64,000 nucleotides of DNA from an uncultured Vicinamibacterales bacterium (GCA_958295905.1 OY282382.1:1822001-1886000), one strand, 5' to 3'; numbered from the stretch's first letter, positions 42,475 through 51,180 are shown. Translations and numbers: made by a program. Notes: generated by a model from the sequence alone, not told the origin.

Positions 42475-45423
42475 ATGGCGGCCACCATGCTGCGGGACGT
42501 GCTGGAGGCCACCGGCTATCTGATCGGCGGCGAGCCGGTGCACGGCGTGCTCTTGGGCGACGAGGCGCGCCGCGGCTGCCGGACCCGGCAGTTCGCTCCC
42601 GACGCGCTTTGGCGCAGCGATTCGGCGCTCACCGTCCACTTCAAGTACGAGCCGGACGAACCGGGCGACGATCGGGTCGCCGAGTGGCGGCGCGAAATCT
42701 GGAACCAGGGGTTCGCGCCGCTGCTGTGGGTGGTGTCCCCGGAGCGGATCGATCTCTACAACGGCTTCGGCCGGCCGCTGGAATCCGGGGACGCCGCCGC
42801 CCATCGGCTCCGGACGTTCCGCACCGTAGCGGGCGCCCTGGACGAGCTCGACGCCTTCGCCGGCCGGCTGACCATGGAGACGGGCCGGTTCTGGCGGCAG
42901 GCCGGGGCGGTCGATCGCCGGACCAGCGTCGATCGCCAGTTGCTGTCCGATCTGGCCGCCCTGGAGCGGGACCTCGTCGTGGCGGAACTGAACCGCGCCG
43001 CCGCCCAGGGCCTGATCGGCCGATCGATCTTCACCCAGTACCTCGTCGACAGGCGGATCGTCACCGCGGAGCGCCTGGAGAGCGAGTACGGCCACGGCGC
43101 CCTTTCCGCCGTCCTCCGCGACCGCCCCGCCACGGAGCGGCTGTTCGACTGGCTGCGGGACACCTTCAACGGCGACATGTTCCCCTCGGAGGGCGCACCG
43201 TTGCCGGACGCCGAACATCTCGGCCGGATCGCCGACTTCCTCGACGCCGTGGATCCGGAATCGGGACAGAGGACGCTCTTTCCGTACCAGTTCGACGTGA
43301 TCCCGGTGGAGCTCATCAGCTCGATCTACGAGCAGTTCGCCCAGGCGGGTCCGTCGACGCCCGGGCGCGAGCCCGAAACCGACGTCTTCTACACCCGGCT
43401 TTCGCTCGTGTCGCTGGTGCTGGACGAGATCACGGACGGCCTGACCGGGGTAGAGACGGTCCTCGATCTCACCTGCGGATCCGGGGTCTTCCTGGTCGAG
43501 GCGCTGCGGCGGCTGGTCGCTCTGCGCGCGCCGGGGCGCACGCCGAGCCGCAATCTGATCCGCTCCACGCTGCACCGGCAGATCCACGGGGTCGACGTCA
43601 GCGAAGCGGCGGTTCGCGTGGCGGCCTTCAGCCTCTATCTGGCGGCCCTGGAGCTCGATCCGGACCCGCAACCGCCGGAAGCCCTGCGGTTCGAGCCGCT
43701 GATCGGACAGACGCTGCTCGTCGGCGACGCGTGGGATATCGACAAGCTGCCGGAAGCACGGCCGGCGTTGACCGAGGGGGAGGCCCCGAGGAAGTTCGAC
43801 GTCATCGTCGGCAACCCGCCCTGGAGCTATCGGGGCAAGGCGTCCACGGCGGCGCGCCGTCTCCGCGCCGGCCGGGACGGCGCCCGTGCGCCGCGCGGGG
43901 AGAGTCTGGATTTCGTGTTCCGGACGCTGGACTTCGCATCCGACGCGACGCGGTTCGGCTTGGTCCTGAGCGCCGCCCAGTTCTTCAGCCGCAGCGGAAC
44001 CGGCGCATCCGCGGCGCGGCGGCTCATCGAAAAGCTGTCGCCGGTGACGCTGGTCAACCTGTCGAACCAGTCCGACTGGCTGTTTCCGCATGGCAGCATG
44101 CCGGCGCTGGCCCTGCTGGCGCGGCATCGGGTGCCGCGCCGCGACACGATCACCGCCGTGCAGGTTCCCTGGTCTCCGGCCGGCGTGCGCAGCCACACGT
44201 TCGAGGTCGCGCCCGGCGACGTCATCGCCTTGCCGCTGGCCGACTGGCGGCGTAACCCGGCGCTGTTGAAGGGGGCGCTGCTGGGAAACCGCCGCGATCT
44301 GGCGTTTCTGGATCGGTTGACGACGAGCCACGACGTGCTGGCCGACCGCCTCGACGCACTCGGGGCACCGCTCCGCACCGGGCTGATCTTCGGGAACCGA
44401 AGTCGGGATGCCGGCTTTCTTCGGGGGCTGCCGCTCTTGACCGCCGGGGATCTTCAACCATTCTCTTTCCCGGAGCCGCGGGGGGTGTTCGACGAGCCCC
44501 AAGCCGAACGGCCGCGCGAACAAGGCACGTACCGGGCGCCGCTGCTCGTCGTCAAGGAGTTCCTGCGGCGCGGCCCCCGGCCCGTCGCCGCCGTCCTCGA
44601 CCACGACACGGTATTCACCGACGCCTTCTTCGGGGCCGCGTTTCCGGCCGCACGGCGCGATGCCGCGCTCCTGCTCGCCGCGGTCCTGAGTTCGTCGCTC
44701 GCCTCGTGGTTCTTCCTGCTGACCGGCTCCACGTTCGGACTGTGGATGCAGCGGATCAAGCGCCGGGACATTGAGCATCTGCCGGTCCCCGACCTCGACG
44801 TGTCGCTCCGTTCCAACGCAGGGCAACGTCTGACACGCCTCGCCAACGACTTGCAGCGCCGGCCCCCGACCGTCGCCGCCGACCCGCGTTGGCGGACGCT
44901 CGACGAAGCGGTCTTCGAGCTGTACGGCCTGGATGACGCCGAACGCACCATCGTGCGCGACGGCCGTTTCCGCGCGAGCTGGCAATGGAAGGACGGCAGG
45001 GAGCGGTCCGTTGACGCAGCCGTTCCAAGAACGCACCTGCTGGACTATGCCCACGAGTTCCTGTCGGTGATGGACGCCTGGCTCTCGGCGAGAAGGCGCC
45101 GCCACATGCGCGCCGAGGTCTTCGACTTGCCCGAGCGAGCGCCGTTCCGGGTCGTCCACTTCGTTCTGGAGGAGGGACATGCTTCCTCCACTGCCGAGCT
45201 CGTCACCCCGGACGGGACTCTGCAAGACGTGCTCGACCGGATCGGCCGCCGCCTGAACGTCCGGCTCGCCACTTCCCTGTCCGGGCAGCGCGAACTGCGG
45301 GTCCACGGCCCACGCGAGGTCGTCGTCATCAAGCCGGCCGCCCGCCGGCACTGGATGGGCGTATCCGCCCTCGACGACGCCGACGCGGTCGTCGCCGACA
45401 GTTTCGCCGGACCCGCCGCATGA
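42475..45423 (+). CDS. Large N6-adenine DNA methyltransferase (Eco57I/type IIG-like)
   Basis: 982 aa. SAM-binding motif I V-L-D-L-T-C-G-S-G-V-F is at about 329-339 and catalytic N447-P-P-W is in FDVIVGNPPWSY, so it is a gamma-type N6-adenine methylase. The long N-terminal part (WRREIWNQGFAPLLWVV, RIDLYNGFGRP) and helical LIGRSIFTQYLVDRRIV segment are typical of fused restriction-modification polypeptides. I see no obvious PD-(D/E)XK nuclease motif in it. The C-terminus from about 600 on should be target recognition. It is followed at once by a nuclease-like frame. Intact frame; GC slightly lower than neighbours. Confidence 0.88.
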   Translation: MAATMLRDVLEATGYLIGGEPVHGVLLGDEARRGCRTRQFAPDALWRSDSALTVHFKYEPDEPGDDRVAEWRREIWNQGFAPLLWVVSPERIDLYNGFGRPLESGDAAAHRLRTFRTVAGALDELDAFAGRLTMETGRFWRQAGAVDRRTSVDRQLLSDLAALERDLVVAELNRAAAQGLIGRSIFTQYLVDRRIVTAERLESEYGHGALSAVLRDRPATERLFDWLRDTFNGDMFPSEGAPLPDAEHLGRIADFLDAVDPESGQRTLFPYQFDVIPVELISSIYEQFAQAGPSTPGREPETDVFYTRLSLVSLVLDEITDGLTGVETVLDLTCGSGVFLVEALRRLVALRAPGRTPSRNLIRSTLHRQIHGVDVSEAAVRVAAFSLYLAALELDPDPQPPEALRFEPLIGQTLLVGDAWDIDKLPEARPALTEGEAPRKFDVIVGNPPWSYRGKASTAARRLRAGRDGARAPRGESLDFVFRTLDFASDATRFGLVLSAAQFFSRSGTGASAARRLIEKLSPVTLVNLSNQSDWLFPHGSMPALALLARHRVPRRDTITAVQVPWSPAGVRSHTFEVAPGDVIALPLADWRRNPALLKGALLGNRRDLAFLDRLTTSHDVLADRLDALGAPLRTGLIFGNRSRDAGFLRGLPLLTAGDLQPFSFPEPRGVFDEPQAERPREQGTYRAPLLVVKEFLRRGPRPVAAVLDHDTVFTDAFFGAAFPAARRDAALLLAAVLSSSLASWFFLLTGSTFGLWMQRIKRRDIEHLPVPDLDVSLRSNAGQRLTRLANDLQRRPPTVAADPRWRTLDEAVFELYGLDDAERTIVRDGRFRASWQWKDGRERSVDAAVPRTHLLDYAHEFLSVMDAWLSARRRRHMRAEVFDLPERAPFRVVHFVLEEGHASSTAELVTPDGTLQDVLDRIGRRLNVRLATSLSGQRELRVHGPREVVVIKPAARRHWMGVSALDDADAVVADSFAGPAA

Positions 45424-46219
45424 CCTCCCGACCACCGCCGGGAGACCGTTCATCGATCTCGCTCCCGACACCGCGGCCGCGATTCTGCGAACCATCGAGG
45501 CGGGCTGGGCGCGGGCGTCCAACTTCCCGGATGTCAACGCCGGCGCCGGAGAAGTGGAGCTGAACGAACGGCTGCGCGACGGCATGCGGGCCGCTCTCGA
45601 TCCCGGCGAATTGCCGTGGGGCGGGACCCTGATCGTGCAAGCCGGCGCGGAATCCCGTTCCGGCCCCGACATCCTGCGGCCGGACGGCCGGACCGACATC
45701 CCGATTCTGTCGATCGAGATCTTCGTCCGTTACGGAGAACACGACCCGCACGCGATCATCGAGTGCAAGCGCATCGCTGGCGACGACGCGCGCCTGTGCC
45801 GCGAGTACGTTGTCAGCGGTATCGACCGCTTCCGGACCGGCAAGTACGCCGCGAATCACTCGACCGGCTTCATGGCCGGCTACCTGATCGCCGGCGACGC
45901 GAACGCCGCCGCAAGTGGCGTGAATGCGTACCTCGGCTCCGGCCGGCCGGCCGGCGGCCCGCGCCCCGGCGAGACTCTGCGTCCATCGATTCTCGTCGAC
46001 GAATCGTGGGCGTGGACCAGCCGCCACCCGCGGGCGGGGACGCCGGAGATCGATCTGCACCATGCGCTCTTGCCGCCCCAGAAGGAACGGTCAACTACAG
46101 GCAACTACAGGCAACTACAGGCAAGCGATCACGGGGAACAAGCTGCATGGAATTCATTGGCATCGACTTGGCGTGGGACGAAGGTTCGGACAAGAAGGCA
46201 GCCAACGAGAGCGGCGTAG
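45422..46219 (+). CDS. PD-(D/E)XK nuclease-like protein downstream of the methyltransferase; start unresolved
   Basis: The conserved-looking frame begins RPFIDLAPDTAAAILRTIE near 45440, yet has no ATG, GTG or TTG before GTG 45554. The ATGA that overlaps the methylase stop (45420) is in another frame. From 45554 (221 aa) a nuclease pattern is clear: D48 in GRTDIPILSIEI and E70-C-K72 in AIIECKRIAGDD (D-x21-E-x-K). YVVSGIDRFRTGKYAANHS follows. The last about 35 residues pass through a triplicated CAACTACAGG and are probably not native. It looks like the restriction partner of the methylase, possibly frameshifted at its start. Confidence 0.6.
   Translation, partial: DLPTTAGRPFIDLAPDTAAAILRTIEAGWARASNFPDVNAGAGEVELNERLRDGMRAALDPGELPWGGTLIVQAGAESRSGPDILRPDGRTDIPILSIEIFVRYGEHDPHAIIECKRIAGDDARLCREYVVSGIDRFRTGKYAANHSTGFMAGYLIAGDANAAASGVNAYLGSGRPAGGPRPGETLRPSILVDESWAWTSRHPRAGTPEIDLHHALLPPQKERSTTGNYRQLQASDHGEQAAWNSLASTWRGTKVRTRRQPTRAA
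46092..46121 (+). repeat. Tandem 10-bp repeat (CAACTACAGG) x3
   Basis: Three exact head-to-tail copies between the nuclease-like and DUF429 coding regions. They shift the reading frame by one base per unit and may have extended the upstream gene. Confidence 0.9.
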
Positions 46220-46953
46220 TGGTGCTCGACGCGACGGGCAAGGTCGTGCATGCAGATTGGACTCGCGGTGTCGAGCAGACCGTCGCTTGGGTGAAGGCGA
46301 GAGCATCTGACGACGCACTTCTCTTCATCGACGCTCCGCTGGTCGTGAACAACGAGAGTGGACAACGACTCTGCGAGAAACAGGTTGGCCAGCGCTACTG
46401 GCGCAGTAAAGTGGCCGCCAACTCGACCAACACCGGTTCGAAGCGATTGGGAGGCGTGATCCTGCGCAAAGCGCTGGAAGCCCTCGGCTGGCGCTATTCG
46501 GACGGATGCAAGGGGCCTCCGCGCACCGGACGGCACGTGAGTGAGTGTTACCCGTACACCACCATCGTCGGGGCGCCGGAACTCGGCTACGACGAACGTC
46601 CGCCGTACAAACGCAAACCAAAGAGCATGCCGATGTCCAAGTTCCGCGAGCATCGAGCAAGGGTGTTCGATGAATTGATCCGCCGAGTCGCGAAGCTCTC
46701 GTCGGCGGATCCACCGCTGGATCTTTCCTCTCATGCGGAGACCCGCGCTCTGGTTGAATGGCCTTCACCCGTTCCGGCCGCCGAGTACAAGCACCGGGAG
46801 GACTTGCTTGACGCGGCGCTCTGCGCATGGACGGCTTCACTTTGGTCGCGGTGGGGCAGGAAGCGTTGCCAAGTCCTCGGCTGCGGCGACCCGCTGCGCG
46901 ATGGTCTGCGCGCCACTATCGTGGCACCCGCAAAAGACAAACAGAGAACATGA
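46147..46953 (+). CDS. DUF429 family protein (RNase H-like fold)
   Basis: 268 aa from ATG 46147. N-terminal MEFIGIDLAWDEGSDKKAANESGVVVLD is the DUF429 first motif (acidic D in an RNase H-like strand). LLFIDAPLVV-N-E-GQRLCEKQVG, then HVSECYPYTTIVGAPELGY and EDLLDAALCAWTASLWS follow. The family is predicted to be a nuclease; function unproven. GC content is near 58%, well below the chromosome, so it was likely acquired recently. It follows the methylase/nuclease pair in the same direction. Confidence 0.85.
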   Translation: MEFIGIDLAWDEGSDKKAANESGVVVLDATGKVVHADWTRGVEQTVAWVKARASDDALLFIDAPLVVNNESGQRLCEKQVGQRYWRSKVAANSTNTGSKRLGGVILRKALEALGWRYSDGCKGPPRTGRHVSECYPYTTIVGAPELGYDERPPYKRKPKSMPMSKFREHRARVFDELIRRVAKLSSADPPLDLSSHAETRALVEWPSPVPAAEYKHREDLLDAALCAWTASLWSRWGRKRCQVLGCGDPLRDGLRATIVAPAKDKQRT

Positions 46954-46968
46954 AGGATTGCCGGACTG

Positions 46969-47577
46969 ATGACGCGGCGCGCCGTGCGAGAGCCGCCATC
47001 CGATCCCATGGATCGCTGCTTTCGTAGCCCATCTCACGATGCCCCCCGACACGCGCCTGATCGAGTGCCTCGAGTGCTCGACCCGTTCGAGGGCGGCGGG
47101 GCGATTCCGCTGGAGGCGATGCGGCTCGGGTGCGACGTGGCGGCGGCGGACTTGAACCCGGTGGCGTGGTTCCTGCTGCGGTGCACCCTCACTACCCGCA
47201 GGCGCTGGCCGGGGCGCGCAGGTCGCAAGGGGAAGGATTACCGTCCGCCGACGGCGGGGGAGGTCGTGTTGGCCTGCGTGGGGAAGGAAGAGCTCGACGC
47301 CTTGCACGCGGAGATCCCGTTCGGGTTGCCGAACGAGCCGATCTGCCCAGACCGGCCGTCTCCGAATTCGCGGGGGGCGTCTGGCCTCCCAGGCTACGGC
47401 TTCGACACGTGGCGCTCGCTCTTCACCCCGCCGTCCCCGCCGGCGGCCGGCGCGGTGCTCGACCCCGATGTCGGCGGAAGCACCCTGGAGACCCTGATTT
47501 TTAGTCGTGGCGATGCACTAGCCGGCCGACGCCGTGCCCGATTCGGCCGATGCCAGGCCGGGACGGCGGCCCGGACC
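46969..47577 (+). pseudogene. Decayed DUF1156 (adenine-specific DNA methylase) gene, cut by the ISKra4 element
   Basis: RVLDPFEGGGAIPLEAMRLG and AADLNPVAWFLLRCTL are the DUF1156 methylase core. The frame then jumps to GRKGKDYRPPTAGEV, LPNEPICPDRPSPNSRG and GYGFDTWRSLFTP, which lie a few hundred residues further on in intact members. The zinc-ribbon region between and the C-terminus are gone. The right edge is the target site of the insertion sequence (47569-47577). DUF1156 proteins are found in anti-phage clusters. Confidence 0.75.
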
Positions 47578-47606
47578 GGGTGCACGTCAGATTTGTGAGA
47601 TGCCCC

Positions 47607-48830
47607 TCAAGCGGCCTTTGCGGCTCGTCGTTCCCAGAAATCCTCGAAGCGGCCGCTGAGCTTGCAGCACCGCAGGGCGATGATGGCGTTGGCGCCGGCC
47701 ACCGTCCAGTGCATGCCGGCCCGCTTGAGCCGGGCGCCGATGGCGTGTTTGCATCCCGCCTCGACGACGCCCGATGACACGCAAAGACCCCACGCGCGGA
47801 ACTCCGCATAGCGCATCCGGTGGCGGTTGCGGGTCAGGTAGTCGATACACTTGCGGGCTTCATCGCAGGTCTGGCGGTGGGGGCGCAGGGCGGTCAGGAC
47901 CGCCCCGATCCGCCCCGCGTCCAACTCGTCCCGCCGGTCCTTGCCCCACCGGGCGGCGAGGTCCGTGCCGGCGCCGTAGACGGCCTTGGCCACATCGCAC
48001 AGATGCCCCTTGGCGTGGTAGAGGTCGACGATTTCGATGGCGCCGGGGAACTGTTCGGCGGACAGATTCCAGATCCACTCGGCCCCGTCGCCGATGACGA
48101 CGCGACGCGACGCGGTGTCGAAGTCGCGCCGCCGCGCTTCGCGGTACGCCCGTTGCGCGAACGGGGACGGCTGCGGGTCGGCGTCGCGGCCGGCCGCGCT
48201 CTCGACCGCAGCGCTGTAGCTGACCGAACCGCGGTCCCGGACGGGCAGGCCGTCCCCGTCGCGCGTTTCCGCCGTCCACACCGTGACCAGCTTGACCTCG
48301 CGGGTCTTGGCCGAACCGTCGGGCTGCTTGCCGCGCCGCCCGGCCGTCTCGGACTTGCGCACCGGCACCCCGGTGCCGTCCAACCCGAGGTACATCGTCG
48401 GCGCCGCGGCGGGGGCGGGTTCGACCACCCCGCGTTCGTCGGCCGCGACCGCGCATCCCAGCGCTTCGGCGGTACGCTCGACCTGCTTGGCCCCGATGCG
48501 CATCCCGGTCAAATCGCTCAACAACCCGCTCGCGTCGGCGAAGCTCCCATCCGCCGCCACCAGTCCCACCATCCGCGTGAGGGCGGGGGACAGCGCGGTG
48601 CCGTGCAGGCCCAACGCTTGGTCCCGCGGGCACACGCCCGCGCGGCAGGCGGCGCAGTAGTAGTAGGCGCGTTCCAGCGTCACCGGCCCCAGTACGGTGC
48701 CGAACGTCTTCGGGCGGCGGCCGGCGTAGCGCGCCGTCTGTCCGCAGGCGCACACCACCGTCGGGCCGCAGGAGTCGGTGCGGTCCGCGTTCAGTTGGTG
48801 CTCTACCTCCCCCGCGGCGGCGTCGAGCAC
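47607..48830 (-). CDS. ISKra4-family transposase, main frame (orfB)
   Basis: 407 aa as given, but the frame is open further upstream (GGPAEAFAAGINLKIATGIA) to the slippery site near 48960. Family motifs: Cys-rich CACGQTARYAGRRPKTF, YYYCAACRAGVCPRD, YLGLDGTGVPVRKSE (first catalytic Asp), VVIGDGAEWIWNLSAEQFPGA (second Asp) and GARLKRAGMHWTVAGANAIIALR near the end. It is intact, so the element may still be active. Confidence 0.93.
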   Translation of the reverse strand: MLDAAAGEVEHQLNADRTDSCGPTVVCACGQTARYAGRRPKTFGTVLGPVTLERAYYYCAACRAGVCPRDQALGLHGTALSPALTRMVGLVAADGSFADASGLLSDLTGMRIGAKQVERTAEALGCAVAADERGVVEPAPAAAPTMYLGLDGTGVPVRKSETAGRRGKQPDGSAKTREVKLVTVWTAETRDGDGLPVRDRGSVSYSAAVESAAGRDADPQPSPFAQRAYREARRRDFDTASRRVVIGDGAEWIWNLSAEQFPGAIEIVDLYHAKGHLCDVAKAVYGAGTDLAARWGKDRRDELDAGRIGAVLTALRPHRQTCDEARKCIDYLTRNRHRMRYAEFRAWGLCVSSGVVEAGCKHAIGARLKRAGMHWTVAGANAIIALRCCKLSGRFEDFWERRAAKAA

Positions 48831-49342
48831 CCCGCGGCGGACGGCTTGTTCGAAGGCCTCGAAGTCCTGCCCGGACGCCCCCGGTCCGACGAGTTCGGCG
48901 ATCCCGGTGGCAATCTTGAGGTTGATCCCGGCCGCGAACGCTTCCGCCGGGCCCCCTTTTTTTCCGCCGCGGCGGGGGGCGGCGGCGGAGCGGCGGGGCG
49001 CGGGCGCCCGGCCGCCAGCCGGGCTTCACTCAGCGCATCGCTGACCTCGATCAACGCTTTCGACAACTCCCGGAAGCGCCGGTACTCCGCGTTCTGCGCC
49101 TGGACTTCCGCACCCGCGTCCGCCGGAATCAGCCGCGTCACCGTCTTGCCGTCCTGCTTGCGCGTCAGCGACAGGACCGGGCCGCGTCCCGAGGCCCCCC
49201 GGTCGGCGCAACCACAGGATGCCTTGCCGCAGCGGCGGCACCGCTCCGTCAGCGTCCCTGAACGCATCTCGCCGACCGCGGCCAACTGACTCCGAAGGTG
49301 GGCGTGGCGCCGCTCCAGGGCGGCAATCTGCGCATCGGACAT
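48803..49342 (-). CDS. ISKra4 orfA (DUF6788-like N-terminal part)
   Basis: 179 aa from ATG 49342. Coiled-coil start (DAQIAALERRHAHLRSQLAAVGE), then a zinc-type motif C-R-R-C-G-K-A-S-C-G-C and LSLTRKQDGKTVTRLIP. The meaningful part ends at about A-A-E-K-K; the rest is in the frame opposite orfB. A -1 shift at A-AAA-AAG (48956-48962) would join it to orfB, giving one long transposase. Confidence 0.8.
   Translation of the reverse strand: MSDAQIAALERRHAHLRSQLAAVGEMRSGTLTERCRRCGKASCGCADRGASGRGPVLSLTRKQDGKTVTRLIPADAGAEVQAQNAEYRRFRELSKALIEVSDALSEARLAAGRPRPAAPPPPPAAAEKKGARRKRSRPGSTSRLPPGSPNSSDRGRPGRTSRPSNKPSAAGCSTPPRGR
48956..48962 (-). promoter_or_regulatory. Probable -1 frameshift site (A_AAA_AAG)
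   Basis: In orfA the codons GAA-AAA-AAG-GGG form the classic slippery heptamer. A shift of one base back leads exactly into the open upstream extension of orfB. Seven A followed by five G could also promote transcriptional slippage. Confidence 0.75.
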
Positions 49343-49621
49343 GATCGGGCTCCTCCAGGCTCAAAACAGCCTCCATACTGATAGCATCGGTCGATCACGC
49401 CTTGCTCTACATCCCCAACGACATTCCCTAACCAACAAATCTGACGTGCACCCGCCCGGACCCCGTGATCGGCGAGGAGCGGCGCTTTCGGTGTATGCTG
49501 TTCGGTAGTCGCCTGCGGCTTCGGCCGCACGCCTGCCCATGCGGGAAGAGCGACGCGGAAGCGGCCGGCGGTCTCGGTCGGCGGTGCCGGACGCGTCGCC
49601 GCAAGTCGTGATCCCCAATGC

Positions 49622-49698
49622 GCGCCCGTAGCTCAGCTGGATAGAGCGCCGGGCTTCGAACCCGTAGGTCGGGGGTTCAAATCCCTCCGGGCGCGCCA
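49622..49698 (+). tRNA. tRNA-Arg (anticodon TCG), CCA encoded
   Basis: 77 nt. Acceptor GCGCCCG pairs with CGGGCGC, followed by G and CCA. D-arm GCTC-AGCTGGATA-GAGC, anticodon loop CTTCGAA, T-arm GGGGG-TTCAAAT-CCCTC. It decodes CGA and related Arg codons. The opposite-strand ORF over it is spurious. Confidence 0.96.
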
Positions 49699-49874
49699 TC
49701 CTTCCTCAGTCCACGGCGGTCGCCTCCGGCGCGAATCGGAAACTTGACCGCCCGGGACCGAGTGGCCGCCCTCGATCCGGCAAGTCAGGCTCGAGGGGAG
49801 CTTCGACCACATCGAGACGGCGGGCTCCGCCGGGAGGACCCGCCCGGCCGCGGGTGGTTCGCGGTGCGCACCGA

Positions 49875-50163
49875 GGACCGGGTGACTGTTGCCGAACGCG
49901 TGAAAGCGATCGATTCGAGCCCGGCGCCGACCTCAAGATGTTGTGGTGGCCGGGGCATCGTCCGGCCGACAGCTTCGGCGTGCGCCCGCCGCCGTCAAGG
50001 CGCGTCGCTCCGCCCCCGCTTCACGGGGCTCTCGGCCTGGACATTGGCTCCGCGCATACCTGTCCAGACCGGGCATTTATCGGACGATGCCCAACCCTGA
50101 CCCCCTACATCTTGTGGTCGACGACCTGTCCAGATGGACGCACTTTCGGGCGATTGTTGACAG
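49875..50163 (+). repeat. Dispersed repeat family G, copy 2
   Basis: Matches 24405-24672 over about 270 bp (GACTGTTGCCGAACGCG, TGTTGTGGTGGCCGGGGCAT, GTCCAGACCGGGCATTTATC, CTTGTGGTCGACGACCTGTC). The remainder of 49699-50255 shows no gene. Confidence 0.85.
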
Positions 50164-50255
50164 GTGACCGACCCCCGGCCCCCGGACCGGTTCCCAGAGC
50201 TCCGCAACCGCGGCTTCGCCGCCACGGTGAACCGGCTCTTCCGCTTCTGATCCCG

Positions 50256-51125
50256 TCAACCTCGGAGTCCGCACCGGGAGCCCGTGCCGGCCGCCGGCGC
50301 CAGCACGCGCAGCCCGCGGGCGGCCTGCATGCGCCGGAGGGCGGACGCGTGGAGGTTGTGGCCGCCGCCGTTCCCCGCCGCGATGGCCGGCGGGATGCAG
50401 CGCGCGCGCAGGCCGCAGCGGACGAAACGGACGACGCCGGTCGTCCCAAGGAGGTGCGCGCCGGCCAGGAGGGCGGCCTGGTCGAGGGCGACGCCGCCGA
50501 CCGTCCTGCCGATCAGATCCCGTACGCAGGGTTCCAGCCTGAGCCAATTCCGGGCGGTGTACCGCAGCATGGCGGCATCCTGCGCGCGGCGGTTCTTCCG
50601 GAACTCGTCGTCGGAGTCGATGCCCCACGGGTTGTCCGCCCAGCCGCCGCCGACCTCCTTGAACCCGGCGTCCACGAGGGCGGCGTGGGTCATCTGATAG
50701 CAGCCGAGAGCCGAGCTGCCGGCGGGTCTGGCGAGGCAGTCTCCGCCGGTCTCGACCTCCGCCACCTGGGCGAGGTACCGGGGGAAGTCGGCGCCGCTCG
50801 ACCGTCCCGGCGAACCGGGATACGCGTCGGGGCGCGCGTCGACCGCGGCCCCGCTGGTCGAGGGGAATGGCTGCGGCACGGGCGCGCCCGCGCGCGCCGC
50901 CCCGCACGCCGCGGCGGCGAGGGAGACCGCGACCGGGATGGCGGCCGCCGCCCGGCGCGCCGCGACCGCCCTGGACCGGGTCGGGGATCGACGGCGGCGG
51001 CCGCCCCCCCGCGACGCGAAGGCGTGGCGCGGGGCCGTACGTCGCAGAGCCTCGATGTTCGGATCGCGGAACGATTCCTCGAACCCCTCGTCGTTCGGGA
51101 CGACCGGCCGTCCGATGTTCGACAT
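50256..51125 (-). CDS. Lysozyme-like (lytic transglycosylase-type) protein
   Basis: 289 aa from ATG 51125. An Ala-rich hydrophobic stretch with a lipobox-like LAAAACG lies at about 70-80, so export or a lipoprotein is likely, perhaps with a start further in. The catalytic domain has V-A-E-V-E-T-G-G-D near residue 130 and SSALGCYQMTHAALVDAGF, similar to the ESGG-GxYQ lysozyme superfamily pattern. RAQDAAMLRYTARNWLRL follows. It should cut peptidoglycan. The catalytic Glu would be the E of VETGG. Assignment is by motif only. Confidence 0.65.
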   Translation of the reverse strand: MSNIGRPVVPNDEGFEESFRDPNIEALRRTAPRHAFASRGGGRRRRSPTRSRAVAARRAAAAIPVAVSLAAAACGAARAGAPVPQPFPSTSGAAVDARPDAYPGSPGRSSGADFPRYLAQVAEVETGGDCLARPAGSSALGCYQMTHAALVDAGFKEVGGGWADNPWGIDSDDEFRKNRRAQDAAMLRYTARNWLRLEPCVRDLIGRTVGGVALDQAALLAGAHLLGTTGVVRFVRCGLRARCIPPAIAAGNGGGHNLHASALRRMQAARGLRVLAPAAGTGSRCGLRG

Positions 51126-51180
51126 CAAGTTGTCTATCGACCGATCGACGTGAACCGGCCAGCCCGGCCGGCGGCGCGGG

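Larger units (their letters stand above)
47578..49453 (-). mobile_element. ISKra4-family insertion sequence (complete)
   Basis: 1876 bp with perfect 19-bp terminal inverted repeats (GGGTGCACGTCAGATTTGT) and an exact 9-bp target duplication GCCCGGACC at 47569-47577 and 49454-49462. It encodes orfA and orfB in overlapping frames on the minus strand. Size, 9-bp duplication and transposase fit the ISKra4 subgroup. It has inserted at the end of the DUF1156 remnant. Its ends are shared by the family-B MITEs. Confidence 0.95.

Noticed and set aside
42409..45699. 1096-codon minus-strand ORF opposite the methyltransferase
   Set aside because: It has no recognisable domain and a shadow-type composition; the plus strand has clear methylase motifs.
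49361..49699. 112-aa ORF starting MARPEGFEPPTYGFEARRS on the minus strand
   Set aside because: This is the well-known artefact of translating the reverse complement of a tRNA gene; it overlaps tRNA-Arg.
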